From the NCBI RefSeq assembly GCF_023896955.1, contig NZ_JAMHIW010000009.1:1-64000 (forward strand): a stretch of 64,000 bases of DNA, in the 5' to 3' direction. The notes beneath the pieces are model-generated. The model saw only the letters and a list, made by a program, of their open reading frames with translations, was not told where the DNA came from and ran no database searches. Shown here in pieces: positions 53,727-62,284 of this stretch. Within the stretch, counting starts at the first letter, position 1, and the number at the start of each line of letters is the position of its first letter. The translations under genes were made by a program, and so were the position numbers. The DNA comes from Micromonospora sp. RHAY321. Its GTDB lineage: Bacteria; Actinomycetota; Actinomycetes; Mycobacteriales; Micromonosporaceae.

Positions 53727-56000
53727 CTATCCCCAGTGCTCCTCCTGATACTTGATGAGGTCGTCGCCGTGAAGCTGTTTGGTCGCGTTGCCGACGCGCA
53801 CCCAGAAATCCGACGCGTCGGCGCCGCCCTTGGCCGGTTTGGCGAAGATGGGCCGGCCGGACGCCGCAACGCTGACCTGGCAGATCATCTTTTCTTCGAC
53901 CTGGGGGAACCGGATGCGCACGGTGGAGGCGGTAGAGGCGGACAGGTTGTGGTCGAGCAACTGCCGAAGGAACAGCTCGTAGCCGTCGGCGTTCTGCTTT
54001 GTGCCGAGCGTGGTGAAGTCGCTCTCGATGCCTAGCACATTGCCGTCGTCCTCGACGCCGATGAGCAGGACGCCGCCCTCGGCGTTGAGGAAGCCGCACA
54101 CCGCTTTGACGAGGATCTGCCCGAGTTTCGGGTCGTGCTGCTGGGTGTGGACGTTCCATCGGCCGCTGGACTTGAACTCCGTTGTCTGCGACTCGCCCGC
54201 TGCGATCAGATCCTCCGCGGTCGTCGGCACGTACCTCTTGCGCTCGCCGGCGAGCGTGTTGAAGGCGTCCCGGACGACCCGTGCGATGAGTTGGCGGCGG
54301 CGCTCAAGGAAGGTTGGGTAGTCCAGTTGCTCCCAGCCAACCGGAAGCGCGTGCCAGCGGGACTGCCGGGCGAGGGTCTCCGGGTCGATCGTCTCCGCGA
54401 TGCGGGGCAGATAGTCGCGCGGGGCGTCGGCGTTGGTGCGCTCGGTCGGTGGCCAGTCGACGTACGCCATGTTCGCAATCGCGTTGGTTTGTCGGGTGCC
54501 GGAGATGCCAAGGGATTCGAGGTGCCTGCGATGGAACAGCCGGTCGCGTTCGATGGAGCGGGGCGCGGCACCCGAGGGATCCAGTAGGTCCTTGACGCGC
54601 AGGTCGCTGAAGAGCACTTCGGCGTCGAGGATGTTGAGCGCGGCGAGGTAGGCGAAAAGCGCGGGGGAGCGGGACGAGGACGTGTCGAGCCGGTTCGGCA
54701 GTGAGATGTCCCAGTAGTCACCGGTGAAGTTCGCGGCGACGATGCGGTCCAGCTCGGCGACGAAGGCGGTGCCGTCACCGGCGGTAAGGCCCGCGATCCG
54801 ACCGAGATCCGACTCGAGCTGAGACTCCGGCGAGCCGGTATAACGACCGGTGGTGTGCGCCATGAAGAACCACCGCCCGATGACCGGGCGTAGCGCTGGC
54901 ACTTCGAGGCCGAAGTCGTGTCGGCCGATGAGCCAGAGCGTGTAGCTGAACAGCAGGGCGTTGTCTGACGTGATCATCTTTCGGCTGCGGAAGCCGGCGG
55001 TGGCCAGGCACTTGAGGAATTCGTGCCAGCTGGTCAGGTCGAGCGCCTTCTCCTGCGCTGCGGCCAGCCGCTCGAACTGTTGCTGACGGCGCTCCGCGCT
55101 GACCCGGCCAGTCTCGAGGTCCTTGCCGCGCAGGATGTTGTAGACGTGCTGCAGGCGGGCGCGCCGGAAAGCGACCGCAACGGCGACCCGCAACAGCTGG
55201 TCCGGACTCGGGTCCAGAAACGGGTTCCGGGGGCTTGGCCCGGTCACCGTGGGGTCGACGGCGGCGCGGCTGAAGTCCTCGAGTTGCCGTCGGCCCTTTT
55301 CCGCGTGGACGGACATGAGGGTGAGGATGAAGTCCGACTGGTTGAGCTGGACGCCCTCGGAGTTGATCCTGACGAAGATCTCGGCGACCTGTTCCTCGTC
55401 GGCGGCCGCCCCCAGCTCGACCACCTGGAACCGGAAGTCGCGTAGGTCGCGGACTCGGTCGATGCGCTCTTCCAGCTCATCCTTTGCGGCGTCCGGCATG
55501 TCCTCGGCGGTCACCTGGCTCAGCCGGTCGAAGAACTGGCGCACCGTGGTCTTGTAACCGCTCGACCACAACGCGGTGATGTCCGGGATGAAGTGTGCAT
55601 CTCGCTCGATGGCCGCGTCGGCCACCTCGAAGGTCTGGTCATCGGGACGGAAGGCGATCCGGATGCGGCGCTGCTCGAAAGATTTGGTCAGTACCGGTCG
55701 ACCGGTGAGCACGGCGAACAGAGAGGTCAGGCGCTGCTGACCGTCGACGATGAGCAACTGCGGCGACCGGCTGGCGGACTCCATGCCGATCTGGCGGGTG
55801 CCGACCTCCGCGCCCGTCTCCCAGAACATCAACGTGCCGATGGGGTAGCCGCGGTACATCGAGTCGAACAGGTCCCGCGTCTTGGCGGCTGACCAGACGA
55901 ACGGGCGCTGGATATCCGGGAGGCCGATGCGCCCGACCTTGATGTCCTCGATCAGGTGATTCAGGGAATACCCGGTATCGCGATACAGAGTGGGCGGCAC
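53727..56000 (-). CDS. GmrSD-like DUF262/DUF1524 protein with C-terminal AlbA_2 domain
   Basis: 757 aa from GTG 56000 (GGAG 8 nt upstream). DUF262 N-terminus with QRPFVW (31-36) and the nucleotide-binding VDGQQRLTSL (Asp86-Arg90). A DUF1524/HNH-like part has FHRRHLESLG and NAIANMAYVDWPPTERTN. From about residue 602 an AlbA_2/Schlafen-type domain: QTTEFKSSGRWN, AEGGVLLIGVEDDG, FWVRVGNATKQL. DUF262-DUF1524 proteins (GmrSD, BrxU) are modification-dependent type IV restriction enzymes; the added AlbA_2 domain may recruit DNA or regulate activity. It is convergent with the RNase III-like gene. Confidence 0.88.
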   Translation of the reverse strand: MPPTLYRDTGYSLNHLIEDIKVGRIGLPDIQRPFVWSAAKTRDLFDSMYRGYPIGTLMFWETGAEVGTRQIGMESASRSPQLLIVDGQQRLTSLFAVLTGRPVLTKSFEQRRIRIAFRPDDQTFEVADAAIERDAHFIPDITALWSSGYKTTVRQFFDRLSQVTAEDMPDAAKDELEERIDRVRDLRDFRFQVVELGAAADEEQVAEIFVRINSEGVQLNQSDFILTLMSVHAEKGRRQLEDFSRAAVDPTVTGPSPRNPFLDPSPDQLLRVAVAVAFRRARLQHVYNILRGKDLETGRVSAERRQQQFERLAAAQEKALDLTSWHEFLKCLATAGFRSRKMITSDNALLFSYTLWLIGRHDFGLEVPALRPVIGRWFFMAHTTGRYTGSPESQLESDLGRIAGLTAGDGTAFVAELDRIVAANFTGDYWDISLPNRLDTSSSRSPALFAYLAALNILDAEVLFSDLRVKDLLDPSGAAPRSIERDRLFHRRHLESLGISGTRQTNAIANMAYVDWPPTERTNADAPRDYLPRIAETIDPETLARQSRWHALPVGWEQLDYPTFLERRRQLIARVVRDAFNTLAGERKRYVPTTAEDLIAAGESQTTEFKSSGRWNVHTQQHDPKLGQILVKAVCGFLNAEGGVLLIGVEDDGNVLGIESDFTTLGTKQNADGYELFLRQLLDHNLSASTASTVRIRFPQVEEKMICQVSVAASGRPIFAKPAKGGADASDFWVRVGNATKQLHGDDLIKYQEEHWG

Positions 56001-56222
56001 GGTCGGTGCTCCTTGGGCGGACTGTCTCAGGTGGACGTGAGGCACGTCGCGGTGGTCACTACTTCTACCACGCGTCATCCAGCATCGAGGTCCCTGAACC
56101 CTCCGAGGACCGATAACCGGGTACCCAACTGTCGCGGCACCGCCGCCGAGTTTCGTCGTCCGCCGCCACCCGTGAGTTCATCGCCCCTCGCAGGTTGGAG
56201 GTCCGATCTTGCTGGGCGTCGA
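56001..56222. other. Intergenic region
   Basis: Divergent promoter space between the DUF262 gene and the Toprim-like gene; no motif recognised. Confidence 0.35.
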
Positions 56223-57158
56223 ATGGTGAGCCGGGCGCGCCGGGTGTTTCCGCACTCCGAACCCGCGGCGGCCGAGCAGAAGCGCGGAAGCCGCCGTCGC
56301 GACGACACCACCACCCTCCGCGCCAGGTCGGAGCAGATCGCGTCGGAGATCGCCGACGACTGGCCGGACGCCAGCCGGGCACTACGCAGCACCGAGCACC
56401 CCGATCGGCTGCTGTGGGCGCTGCGCGCGGCCACCGACCTGGCCGAGGGCCGGACCCACGATTCCCTCCGCGCATTCGTGCAGAGCCATGCCAACGACAC
56501 GAAAGCCCGCGACGACGTACATCACCTGCTCGCCACTATGGGCTTCGACCACGAGACACTCATCGCACTCGGCGTGGCCCGCAACCCGTACATTTGGCTC
56601 GGCGGCCCGATCCTGCTGCACACGACCGACGGCTCCGTCCTCGACCTGTCGGCGTTCCCCGGGCCGTACGACATTCGGCTGAGCCCCCACATGCTGCCCC
56701 GAGTGACCGTCACTGGGCCGTGCGATGTCCTGCTGGTCGCGGAGAACCGGCAGGCGGCCGAAACGGTCTGTGACACCCGGGCGGACCTGCCGGCCGTCTG
56801 GTGCCACGGGCAGCTGCCCGACGCTGTCGTGTAGATGATCGTCCAGGCGGCGCAGCAGACCTCCGCGGTCGTCATTTGCGCCGACGCCGACCTCCGCGGC
56901 GTCCGCATCACCGCCCGCATCCGTCACAACCTGCCGCCGGACACCACCATCCACGTCGTGGACGTCGGCACCGTGCCGCACGACGAAGGCCGGCCCTTCA
57001 ACGCTTACAACCACAGCCACCTGCAGCAGCTCGCACATCGCCCGGATCAGGTCGGCGCTTTTGCGCAACGCTGCCTGCACCGGGGCTACGCGATCGAGCA
57101 GGAAGCCACTGCACAGGTCGCCCTACAGGCTGTCGCAAGCGTCGGCCGGCTCGGATAG
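56223..57158 (+). pseudogene. DUF2399/JetD-type Toprim protein with in-frame stop
   Basis: Reads DDVHHLLATMGFDHETLIAL, GPILLHTTDGSVLDLSAFPG, VLLVAENRQAAETVCDTRAD, LPAVWCHGQLPDAVV, then TAG at 56832-56834, and continues in the same frame as MIVQAAQQTSAVVICADADL (Toprim DxD), EGRPFNAYNHSHLQQLAHRP to 57158. The two halves make one DUF2399/JetD C-terminal-like Toprim domain; JetD belongs to the Wadjet anti-plasmid system, but no JetABC is here. Either a nonsense mutation or a split gene restarting at ATG 56835. Confidence 0.65.
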
Positions 57159-57166
57159 GCATCGAC

Positions 57167-57770
57167 GTGCTCGTCTCCCGCCTCGCCGACCGACGTGAGT
57201 ACATCCATCGCAATGAGCCCTTAGCCGCCGCCGAGGTCACCGAGCTACTCAACAGCGTCCTCGCCATCGAAGGCTTCGAGATCCCCCACCGCAGGGGTGA
57301 CCAGTCATCCGTCCCTACAAGCAGCCAGAGGACCAAGAGCAACAGTCACCAGACGTCATGCTCCACGTGGCCATGGCAGACATCGTCCGCGACGCCGACC
57401 TCGCGATCGTCCTTGAAAGTCGGCTCAACGAGGCACGTATCTGCGACCGCAACGGTGCCTACGCCAGCGCGATCATCATGCTCGGCAGCCTTCTGGAAGG
57501 CGTTCTCCTCGACGCCGTCAAGGCCCGCACGCCCAACGCACAAAAGCCTCTCGACAAGTGGACCCTGCCCGAGCTGATCGAGACCGCCCACCATGAAAAG
57601 TGGATACAAGCCGACGTCCGCGGTTTCGCTGGAAAACTCCGCGAATACCGCAACCTCGCGCATCCCAACGCCCAGGTGAAGATCGGCCATGCTCCAGACC
57701 GCGATACTCTCAGCATGTGTTGGCCGTGATCAACGCAGCCCTTAACGACTTGGCGGCCACCGCAAGATGA
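57167..57770 (+). pseudogene. HEPN/DUF4145-like protein, two frameshifts
   Basis: Frame 1 from GTG 57167: VSRLADRREYIHRNEPLAAA. Frame 2 after about 57305: RPYKQPEDQEQQSPDVMLHV, ESRLNEARICDRNGAYASAI, MLGSLLEGVLLDAV and REYRNLAHPNAQ (HEPN-like R-x6-H). Frame 3 after about 57705: VLAVINAALNDLAATAR, stop 57770. HEPN/DUF4145-like proteins are often toxins or abortive-infection parts. ATG 57358 could give a 123-aa product. Confidence 0.6.
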
Positions 57771-58168
57771 CACCGAGGCTGCTGCTGGCCGCTTGACGTA
57801 CTCGACATGCCTCAAGAGATCCCGTGCGGCAGCGGGCCCCAGCCGTCGTCGGCCGGCTGACCAGCGCAGAGATCGAACGAGGGCGGTGAACCTCGTGCAC
57901 CGAGCGCCGAAGAATCCGACCGCTACGGCTGCCGGCACGTCGACCGGCTGAAGCGCGCCAAAGGCAGAAATGCTTAGCGGCGGCTCGCCGACGCCTGATT
58001 GAGCGGTCATAGGGGATAGCTGCACATTCATCTTGGCCAGTCGATGACGGGGCGAGCCGCTGTGCAAGGCATGTGGCCCAATGTGTCCGAGCTACCATTC
58101 ATGCTCACGCACAGTGATGTGGATTTTGGGGATTGAACCAATCCTGGCCATGCCGTAACCTATGAGCA
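57771..58168. other. Non-coding right edge of the island
   Basis: No gene supported. GTCCGAG at 58084-58090 could pair with CTCGGAC at 58220-58226, but the distance is too long for a tRNA. Confidence 0.4.
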
Positions 58169-58190
58169 TGTGCACCCACAATGGTGCACA
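58169..58190. repeat. Perfect inverted repeat next to the tRNA remnant
   Basis: TGTGCACC-CACAAT-GGTGCACA, 8-bp arms; possibly an arm of a recombinase attachment site. Confidence 0.4.
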
Positions 58191-58206
58191 AATGATGCGT
58201 ACAAGG

Positions 58207-58229
58207 GTTCGAATCCCCCCTCGGACACA
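58207..58229 (+). repeat. tRNA-Leu-like 3' end, candidate att core (right)
   Basis: GGTTCGAATCC T-loop followed by CCCCTCGGACAC, like the T-arm and acceptor end of actinobacterial tRNA-Leu. There is no anticodon or D arm upstream, so it is a fragment of the kind left by integration. 58217-58229 repeats 30159-30171. Confidence 0.55.
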
Positions 58230-58408
58230 AACAAATTCCTGACGGTGTGCGCTGAGATCGACTGCGGCGCGCACCGTTTGCGTTTCCGGCTGGTAGTTCA
58301 GTCGGAGGCCGAGTTGCCGGTAGACCCCGGCCTGTCGGCGGGATCCGCGTTCCGGAGCACGACCAGTCTTCACATCTTGGCAGCGACGTGCGCCTCCGCT
58401 ACCGTCCA

Positions 58409-58422
58409 TGGGAACGCTCCCA
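58409..58422. promoter_or_regulatory. CebR-type operator of the cellulase
   Basis: TGGGAACGCTCCCA differs by one base from the 14-bp CebR consensus TGGGAGCGCTCCCA. It lies 41 bp before the GH6 start, implying repression relieved by cello-oligosaccharides. Confidence 0.8.
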
Positions 58423-58462
58423 TGAAGTTAGAAACATCTATGTGATCAGGAGGCAACACGTC

Positions 58463-59833
58463 GTGCCTAACCTCTCCTCGCTCCGCCGCAGATCGGCGGC
58501 CATCAGCGTGGCGGCCGTCGGGGCCGCCACCGCCGTCGGCGTCTGCCTCGCCGTCGGCACCGCCTCCGCTGGCACGCTGTCCGGATCGCTCTACCGCGAC
58601 CCGAGCTCGGCCGTCGTCCGCTGGGTCGCCGCCAACCCCGGCGACTCGCGTACCGCTGTCATCCGCGACAAGATTGCGAGTCAGCCGCAGGCCCGCTGGT
58701 TCGCCAACTTCAACCCGTCGACCGTGCAGTCCGAGGTCTCCGAGTTCGTCGGCGCCGCCAACGCGGCGCAGCAGCTCCCGGTACTGGTGGTGTACGAGAT
58801 CACCAACCGGGACTGCGGCGGGGCCAGCGCCGGTGGGGCCCCCGACCTCAACCAGTACCAGACGTGGGTGTCCAACTTCGCAAGGGGACTGGGCAACCAG
58901 ACGGTCCTGATCATCCTGGAGACCGACTCGCTCGCCCTGCAGACATGCCTGAGCAGCGCCGAACTCAACGCACGCAACCAGGCGATCACGACGGCCACCC
59001 GGACCATCAAGTCGGCCAACCCCAACGCCAAGGTGTACCTCGACGGCGGTCACTCCAGCTGGAACAGCGCAGGTGAGACGGCCAACCGGCTCCGGGCGGC
59101 CGGCGTGCAGTACGCCGACGGCTTCTTCACCAACGTCTCGAACTTCAACTCCACCTCCGGCGAGGCGAACTTCGGCCGCTCGGTCATCTCCGCCCTCGCC
59201 GGCATGGGTATCGCGGGCAAGCGCCAGGTCATCGATACCAGCCGCAACGGGGGTGCCAGCGGGGACTGGTGCGGCGACGACAACACCGACCGGCGCATCG
59301 GGCAGTACCCGACGACCAACACTGGCGACGCCAACATCGACGCGTACCTCTGGGTGAAGCCGCCGGGGGAGGCGGACGGCTGCCGCTACACGGCCGGCTC
59401 GTTCCAGCCCGACCTGGCCTACAGCCTGGCCAACGGCGCGCCCAATCCGCCCACCGCCCCTCCGACCACGACCCCGCCGACGACCCCGCCGACGACCCCG
59501 CCGCCGACCACGGAGCCCCCCACCACCCCGCCGCCGACCGGTAACGGCTGCGTGGCGTCGGTGGCGGTCAACCAGTGGGCCGGCGGCTTCACCGCGAGCG
59601 TGACGGTCACCGCCGGCTCTGCGGACATCAACGGCTGGACCGTGACCATCACGCTGCCCGGCGGCGCCGCGGTCACCAGCGCCTGGAACGCCCAGGCCAG
59701 CGGCACCAGCGGAACCGTCCGGTTCACCAACGTGGGCTACAACGGACAGGTAGCCGCCCGGCAGTCGACCAACTTCGGCTTCCAGGGCACCGGCACCGGC
59801 CCGGGCGCGACGGCCACCTGCGCGGCCGGCTGA
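58463..59833 (+). CDS. GH6 cellulase (cellobiohydrolase/endoglucanase) with CBM2
   Basis: 456-aa secreted enzyme that hydrolyses beta-1,4-glucan by inversion. GTG 58463 has AGGAGG 9 nt upstream. Signal peptide to about residue 36. GH6 domain: VVYEITNRDCGGASAGG, LETDSL (Asp155 at the catalytic acid position), LDGGHSSWNSAG, and YLWVKPPGEADGC. A Pro/Thr linker (PPTTTPPTTPPTTPPPTTE) is followed by a CBM2 cellulose-binding module (CVASVAVNQWAGGFTASV, GWTVTITLPGG). It is monocistronic with operator and terminator. Confidence 0.95.
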   Translation: MPNLSSLRRRSAAISVAAVGAATAVGVCLAVGTASAGTLSGSLYRDPSSAVVRWVAANPGDSRTAVIRDKIASQPQARWFANFNPSTVQSEVSEFVGAANAAQQLPVLVVYEITNRDCGGASAGGAPDLNQYQTWVSNFARGLGNQTVLIILETDSLALQTCLSSAELNARNQAITTATRTIKSANPNAKVYLDGGHSSWNSAGETANRLRAAGVQYADGFFTNVSNFNSTSGEANFGRSVISALAGMGIAGKRQVIDTSRNGGASGDWCGDDNTDRRIGQYPTTNTGDANIDAYLWVKPPGEADGCRYTAGSFQPDLAYSLANGAPNPPTAPPTTTPPTTPPTTPPPTTEPPTTPPPTGNGCVASVAVNQWAGGFTASVTVTAGSADINGWTVTITLPGGAAVTSAWNAQASGTSGTVRFTNVGYNGQVAARQSTNFGFQGTGTGPGATATCAAG

Positions 59834-59850
59834 CAGCACCCCGATGCCGC

Positions 59851-59885
59851 GGCCCGGCGCGGAGGACCACTCTCCGCGCCGGGCC
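59851..59885 (+). terminator. Terminator of the cellulase gene
   Basis: Perfect 14-bp stem (59851-59864 with 59872-59885), 7-nt loop, 18 nt after the stop. Confidence 0.85.
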
Positions 59886-60115
59886 CGTCCCCGTCCTGCG
59901 GGACGGGGTGATCGGTCCGTCGCCGGGCGTCGCGCTGATCGCGCGTTACCGCTCGAGACGGAACCCGTCCGGCGATACGGTCCACCGCCTGCGACCGCCT
60001 GTTGGGCGGCCGTCTGCTCTCCCCGCGCGCGAAGCAGGACACGCCGCTGATCCTGACGCAGCCGCGGCCGTCGGTGTCGTCGTTGCTGATCCGGTAGGAG
60101 GGGCGGCAGGGCTGG
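59886..60115. other. Intergenic, no gene seen
   Basis: Convergent space between the cellulase and the RsbP-like gene; only the hairpin listed above. Confidence 0.4.
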
Positions 60116-61372
60116 TCAGGGTCGGGCAGGGGCGCTGATGGCCATGACAGCGGTGTCGTCGGTGAGCCCGGCGCCGAAGGTACCGAGCAGGTCGGTGACG
60201 GCGGTGATGGCGTCGGCGGCGTTGGTGGGTGCGAGCTGGGCGGCGAACCGGGCGAGGGCGGCCGTTCCGTAACGGCCATCGGCGGTCTCGCTGCTGGCGG
60301 GACGGGCCTCGGTCAGTCCGTCGCTGTAGAGGAGCAAGGTGTCGCCGGGGTTCGCTACGACGGTGGTGTTGGTGTATTGGGAGGTCGAGAACGCCCCCAC
60401 GATGCGGCCCTTCGTCTGTTGGTAGTGGACGGAGCCATCGGCCCGTAGCAGCAGCGGTTCGGGGTGCCCGCCGCTGGCGATGACCGCGGTGAACCCGCCC
60501 GTGGCCGGTGTGGGTGTGAGGATGCCGAACACGACCGTGCAGTAGCGGGCGTCCTCGCGGTATTCCTGCCAGAGCACCGTGTTGAGGCTGCGCAGCGCGG
60601 TGGCCGGGTCCGGGTTGTAGACGGCTGCGGCACGCAACGTGTAGCGGGCCAGGGCGGTGACGGCGGCCGCTTCGACGCCTTTGCCGCTGACGTCGCCGAG
60701 GAAGAATCCCCAGCGGTCGTCGTCGAGGGGGAACAGGTCATAGAAGTCGCCGCCGACTTCGTCGGTCGAGGCCATCCGGTAGTACGCGGCGCTGTCCAGT
60801 CCGGGCGGGGTTTGCAGCACGGCGGGGAGCAGGCTGCGTTGCAGTTTGCTGATGAGTTGCCGGAGCCGCTCGTCCTCGCGTTCGGCGGCTCTGCGGGCGT
60901 TGAGGAGTTCCTGTTCGTAGGCGCGGCGCATTCTGGCGTCGAAGATGGCCGTCCGGATGAGTGGGGGCTGGCCTTCGCTGCCGGCCTTGACGACAGAGGT
61001 GACGAGGACCGGCATGCGGGAGCCGTTCTTGGCGCGAAGTTCGAGGGAGACGCCGCCGATCTCGCCCTGCATGGCCAGCATCGGTGCGAAGTGGGTCTCG
61101 TGGTAGATACGGCCCCCGCCGGTGAGAAGGTCGCTGAAGCGGCGCCGGCCGACGAGTTCCTCGCGGCTGTAGCCCAGCCATGCCAGCAGGGTGCCGTTGA
61201 TCTTCGCAATGGTGCCGTCCAGGAGAGTGGACAGGCTCCCGCAGGGCGCATTCTCGTACAGGTCTTCGAGGTTGTCTTCCAGCAGCGCAGGGAACCCCGC
61301 CGCGCTCGGTCGGGCGCTCCCGTCATCGCCTGGACCTTGGCCGCGAGGATCACGCCCGGCGATGGCGGTCAT
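60116..61372 (-). CDS. rsbP: PAS-PP2C (SpoIIE) phosphatase, RsbP-like
   Basis: 418 aa. PAS domain at about 33-150 (ENAPCGSLSTLLDGTIAKIN, YSREELVGRRRFSDLLTGGG), a coiled-coil linker with RLRQLISKLQRSLLPAVLQ, then a SpoIIE-type PP2C phosphatase: GGDFYDLF, GDVSGKGVEAA, ASGGHPEPLLL, LYSDGLTEA, GLTDDTAVM. ATG 61372 overlaps the stop of the upstream RsbQ-like gene (ATGA). In Bacillus, RsbP dephosphorylates the STAS antagonist RsbV in energy stress and needs RsbQ. The STAS protein at 25.6 kb is a conceivable but unproven target. Confidence 0.9.
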   Translation of the reverse strand: MTAIAGRDPRGQGPGDDGSARPSAAGFPALLEDNLEDLYENAPCGSLSTLLDGTIAKINGTLLAWLGYSREELVGRRRFSDLLTGGGRIYHETHFAPMLAMQGEIGGVSLELRAKNGSRMPVLVTSVVKAGSEGQPPLIRTAIFDARMRRAYEQELLNARRAAEREDERLRQLISKLQRSLLPAVLQTPPGLDSAAYYRMASTDEVGGDFYDLFPLDDDRWGFFLGDVSGKGVEAAAVTALARYTLRAAAVYNPDPATALRSLNTVLWQEYREDARYCTVVFGILTPTPATGGFTAVIASGGHPEPLLLRADGSVHYQQTKGRIVGAFSTSQYTNTTVVANPGDTLLLYSDGLTEARPASSETADGRYGTAALARFAAQLAPTNAADAITAVTDLLGTFGAGLTDDTAVMAISAPARP

Positions 61373-62175
61373 CGGTAGGCGGCCCTGATGAACGACGTGA
61401 TCTCCGCGGCCGTGGCCTCCGGCGCGCTCAACTGCGGGCAGTGCCCGGTCGCGTCCAGGGTCACCAGCCGACTTCCGGCGATCTGCGCGTGCACGAACGC
61501 GCCGACTTCAGGCGGCGCGATGGCGTCCTGGGCACATTGCAGGATCAGGGTGGGCACGCTCACCGCGGCGAGGTCGGCGCGGTTGTCGGACAGGAACGTG
61601 GCGCGGGCGAACACCTGCGCCATAGCGGGGTCCGTCCGACAGAAGCTCGCCGTCAGCTCTTCACCCAGCTCCGGCCGTTCCGGATTGCCCATGATCAGGG
61701 GTGCCATGTTCGACGACCAGCCGAGGTAGTTGCTGTCGAGTGACTCGAGCAACTCGTCGATGTCATCGCGGGTGAAACCGCCTCGGTAGTTCCCGTCATC
61801 GATGTAGCACGGTGAGGGGGTGACCAGGACCAGCGCGGAGAAACGATCCGGTTCGCGGTTCGCGGCGAGCACGCCGATGCTCGAACTGACCGAGTGCCCG
61901 ACGAAGACCGGCTGCCGAAGGTCCAGGTCATCGCAGATGGCCAGCACGTCATCGGCGTAGCCGTCGAGGGAGGCGTACCGGTCGGCGTCCCACGCCGCCG
62001 GATCAGCCTTGCCTGATCCGACGTGATCGAACAACACCACCTGGGCCCATTGTCCGATTTCGGCAGCCACGTGGCGCCACATGTGCTGATCGCACCCGAA
62101 GCCGTGCGCGAGCACAACGGTGGGACCGTCCTCACGGCCGGCCAACACCACGTTGTTGCGGTTCCGTACACGCAT
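61369..62175 (-). CDS. rsbQ: RsbQ-like alpha/beta hydrolase
   Basis: 268 aa. Typical RsbQ segments: AHGFGCDQHMWRHVAAE, FDHVGSGKADPAAWDADRYA and LDGYADDVLAICDDLDL. The nucleophile is in FVGHSVSSSIG, followed by VTPSPCYIDDGNYRGGFTRD; the Asp is in LQCAQDAIAP and the His in ATGHCPQLS. RsbQ binds a small hydrophobic ligand and activates the PAS domain of RsbP. ATG 62175 has GGAGG 8 nt upstream. It is the first gene of a two-gene operon. Confidence 0.92.
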   Translation of the reverse strand: MRVRNRNNVVLAGREDGPTVVLAHGFGCDQHMWRHVAAEIGQWAQVVLFDHVGSGKADPAAWDADRYASLDGYADDVLAICDDLDLRQPVFVGHSVSSSIGVLAANREPDRFSALVLVTPSPCYIDDGNYRGGFTRDDIDELLESLDSNYLGWSSNMAPLIMGNPERPELGEELTASFCRTDPAMAQVFARATFLSDNRADLAAVSVPTLILQCAQDAIAPPEVGAFVHAQIAGSRLVTLDATGHCPQLSAPEATAAEITSFIRAAYR

Positions 62176-62284
62176 TCACCTATCCTCCACCACCCGCACC
62201 TCGGGACCAACTGCTGCTCACCTGCGCGAACGTCGCCGCGGACCCGCGGTGCCTGCGTCACCGACGCCAGGTGTGGGCATCCGC

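Noticed and set aside
53408..53869. Small minus-strand gene overlapping the DUF262 3' end
   Set aside because: Overlaps the real gene in another frame, no ribosome site, Arg/Ser-rich translation.
58084..58228. Complete tRNA with GTCCGAG/CTCGGAC acceptor stem
   Set aside because: 145 nt long, no D arm or anticodon stem, and the T stem is imperfect; only a 3' tRNA remnant is supported.
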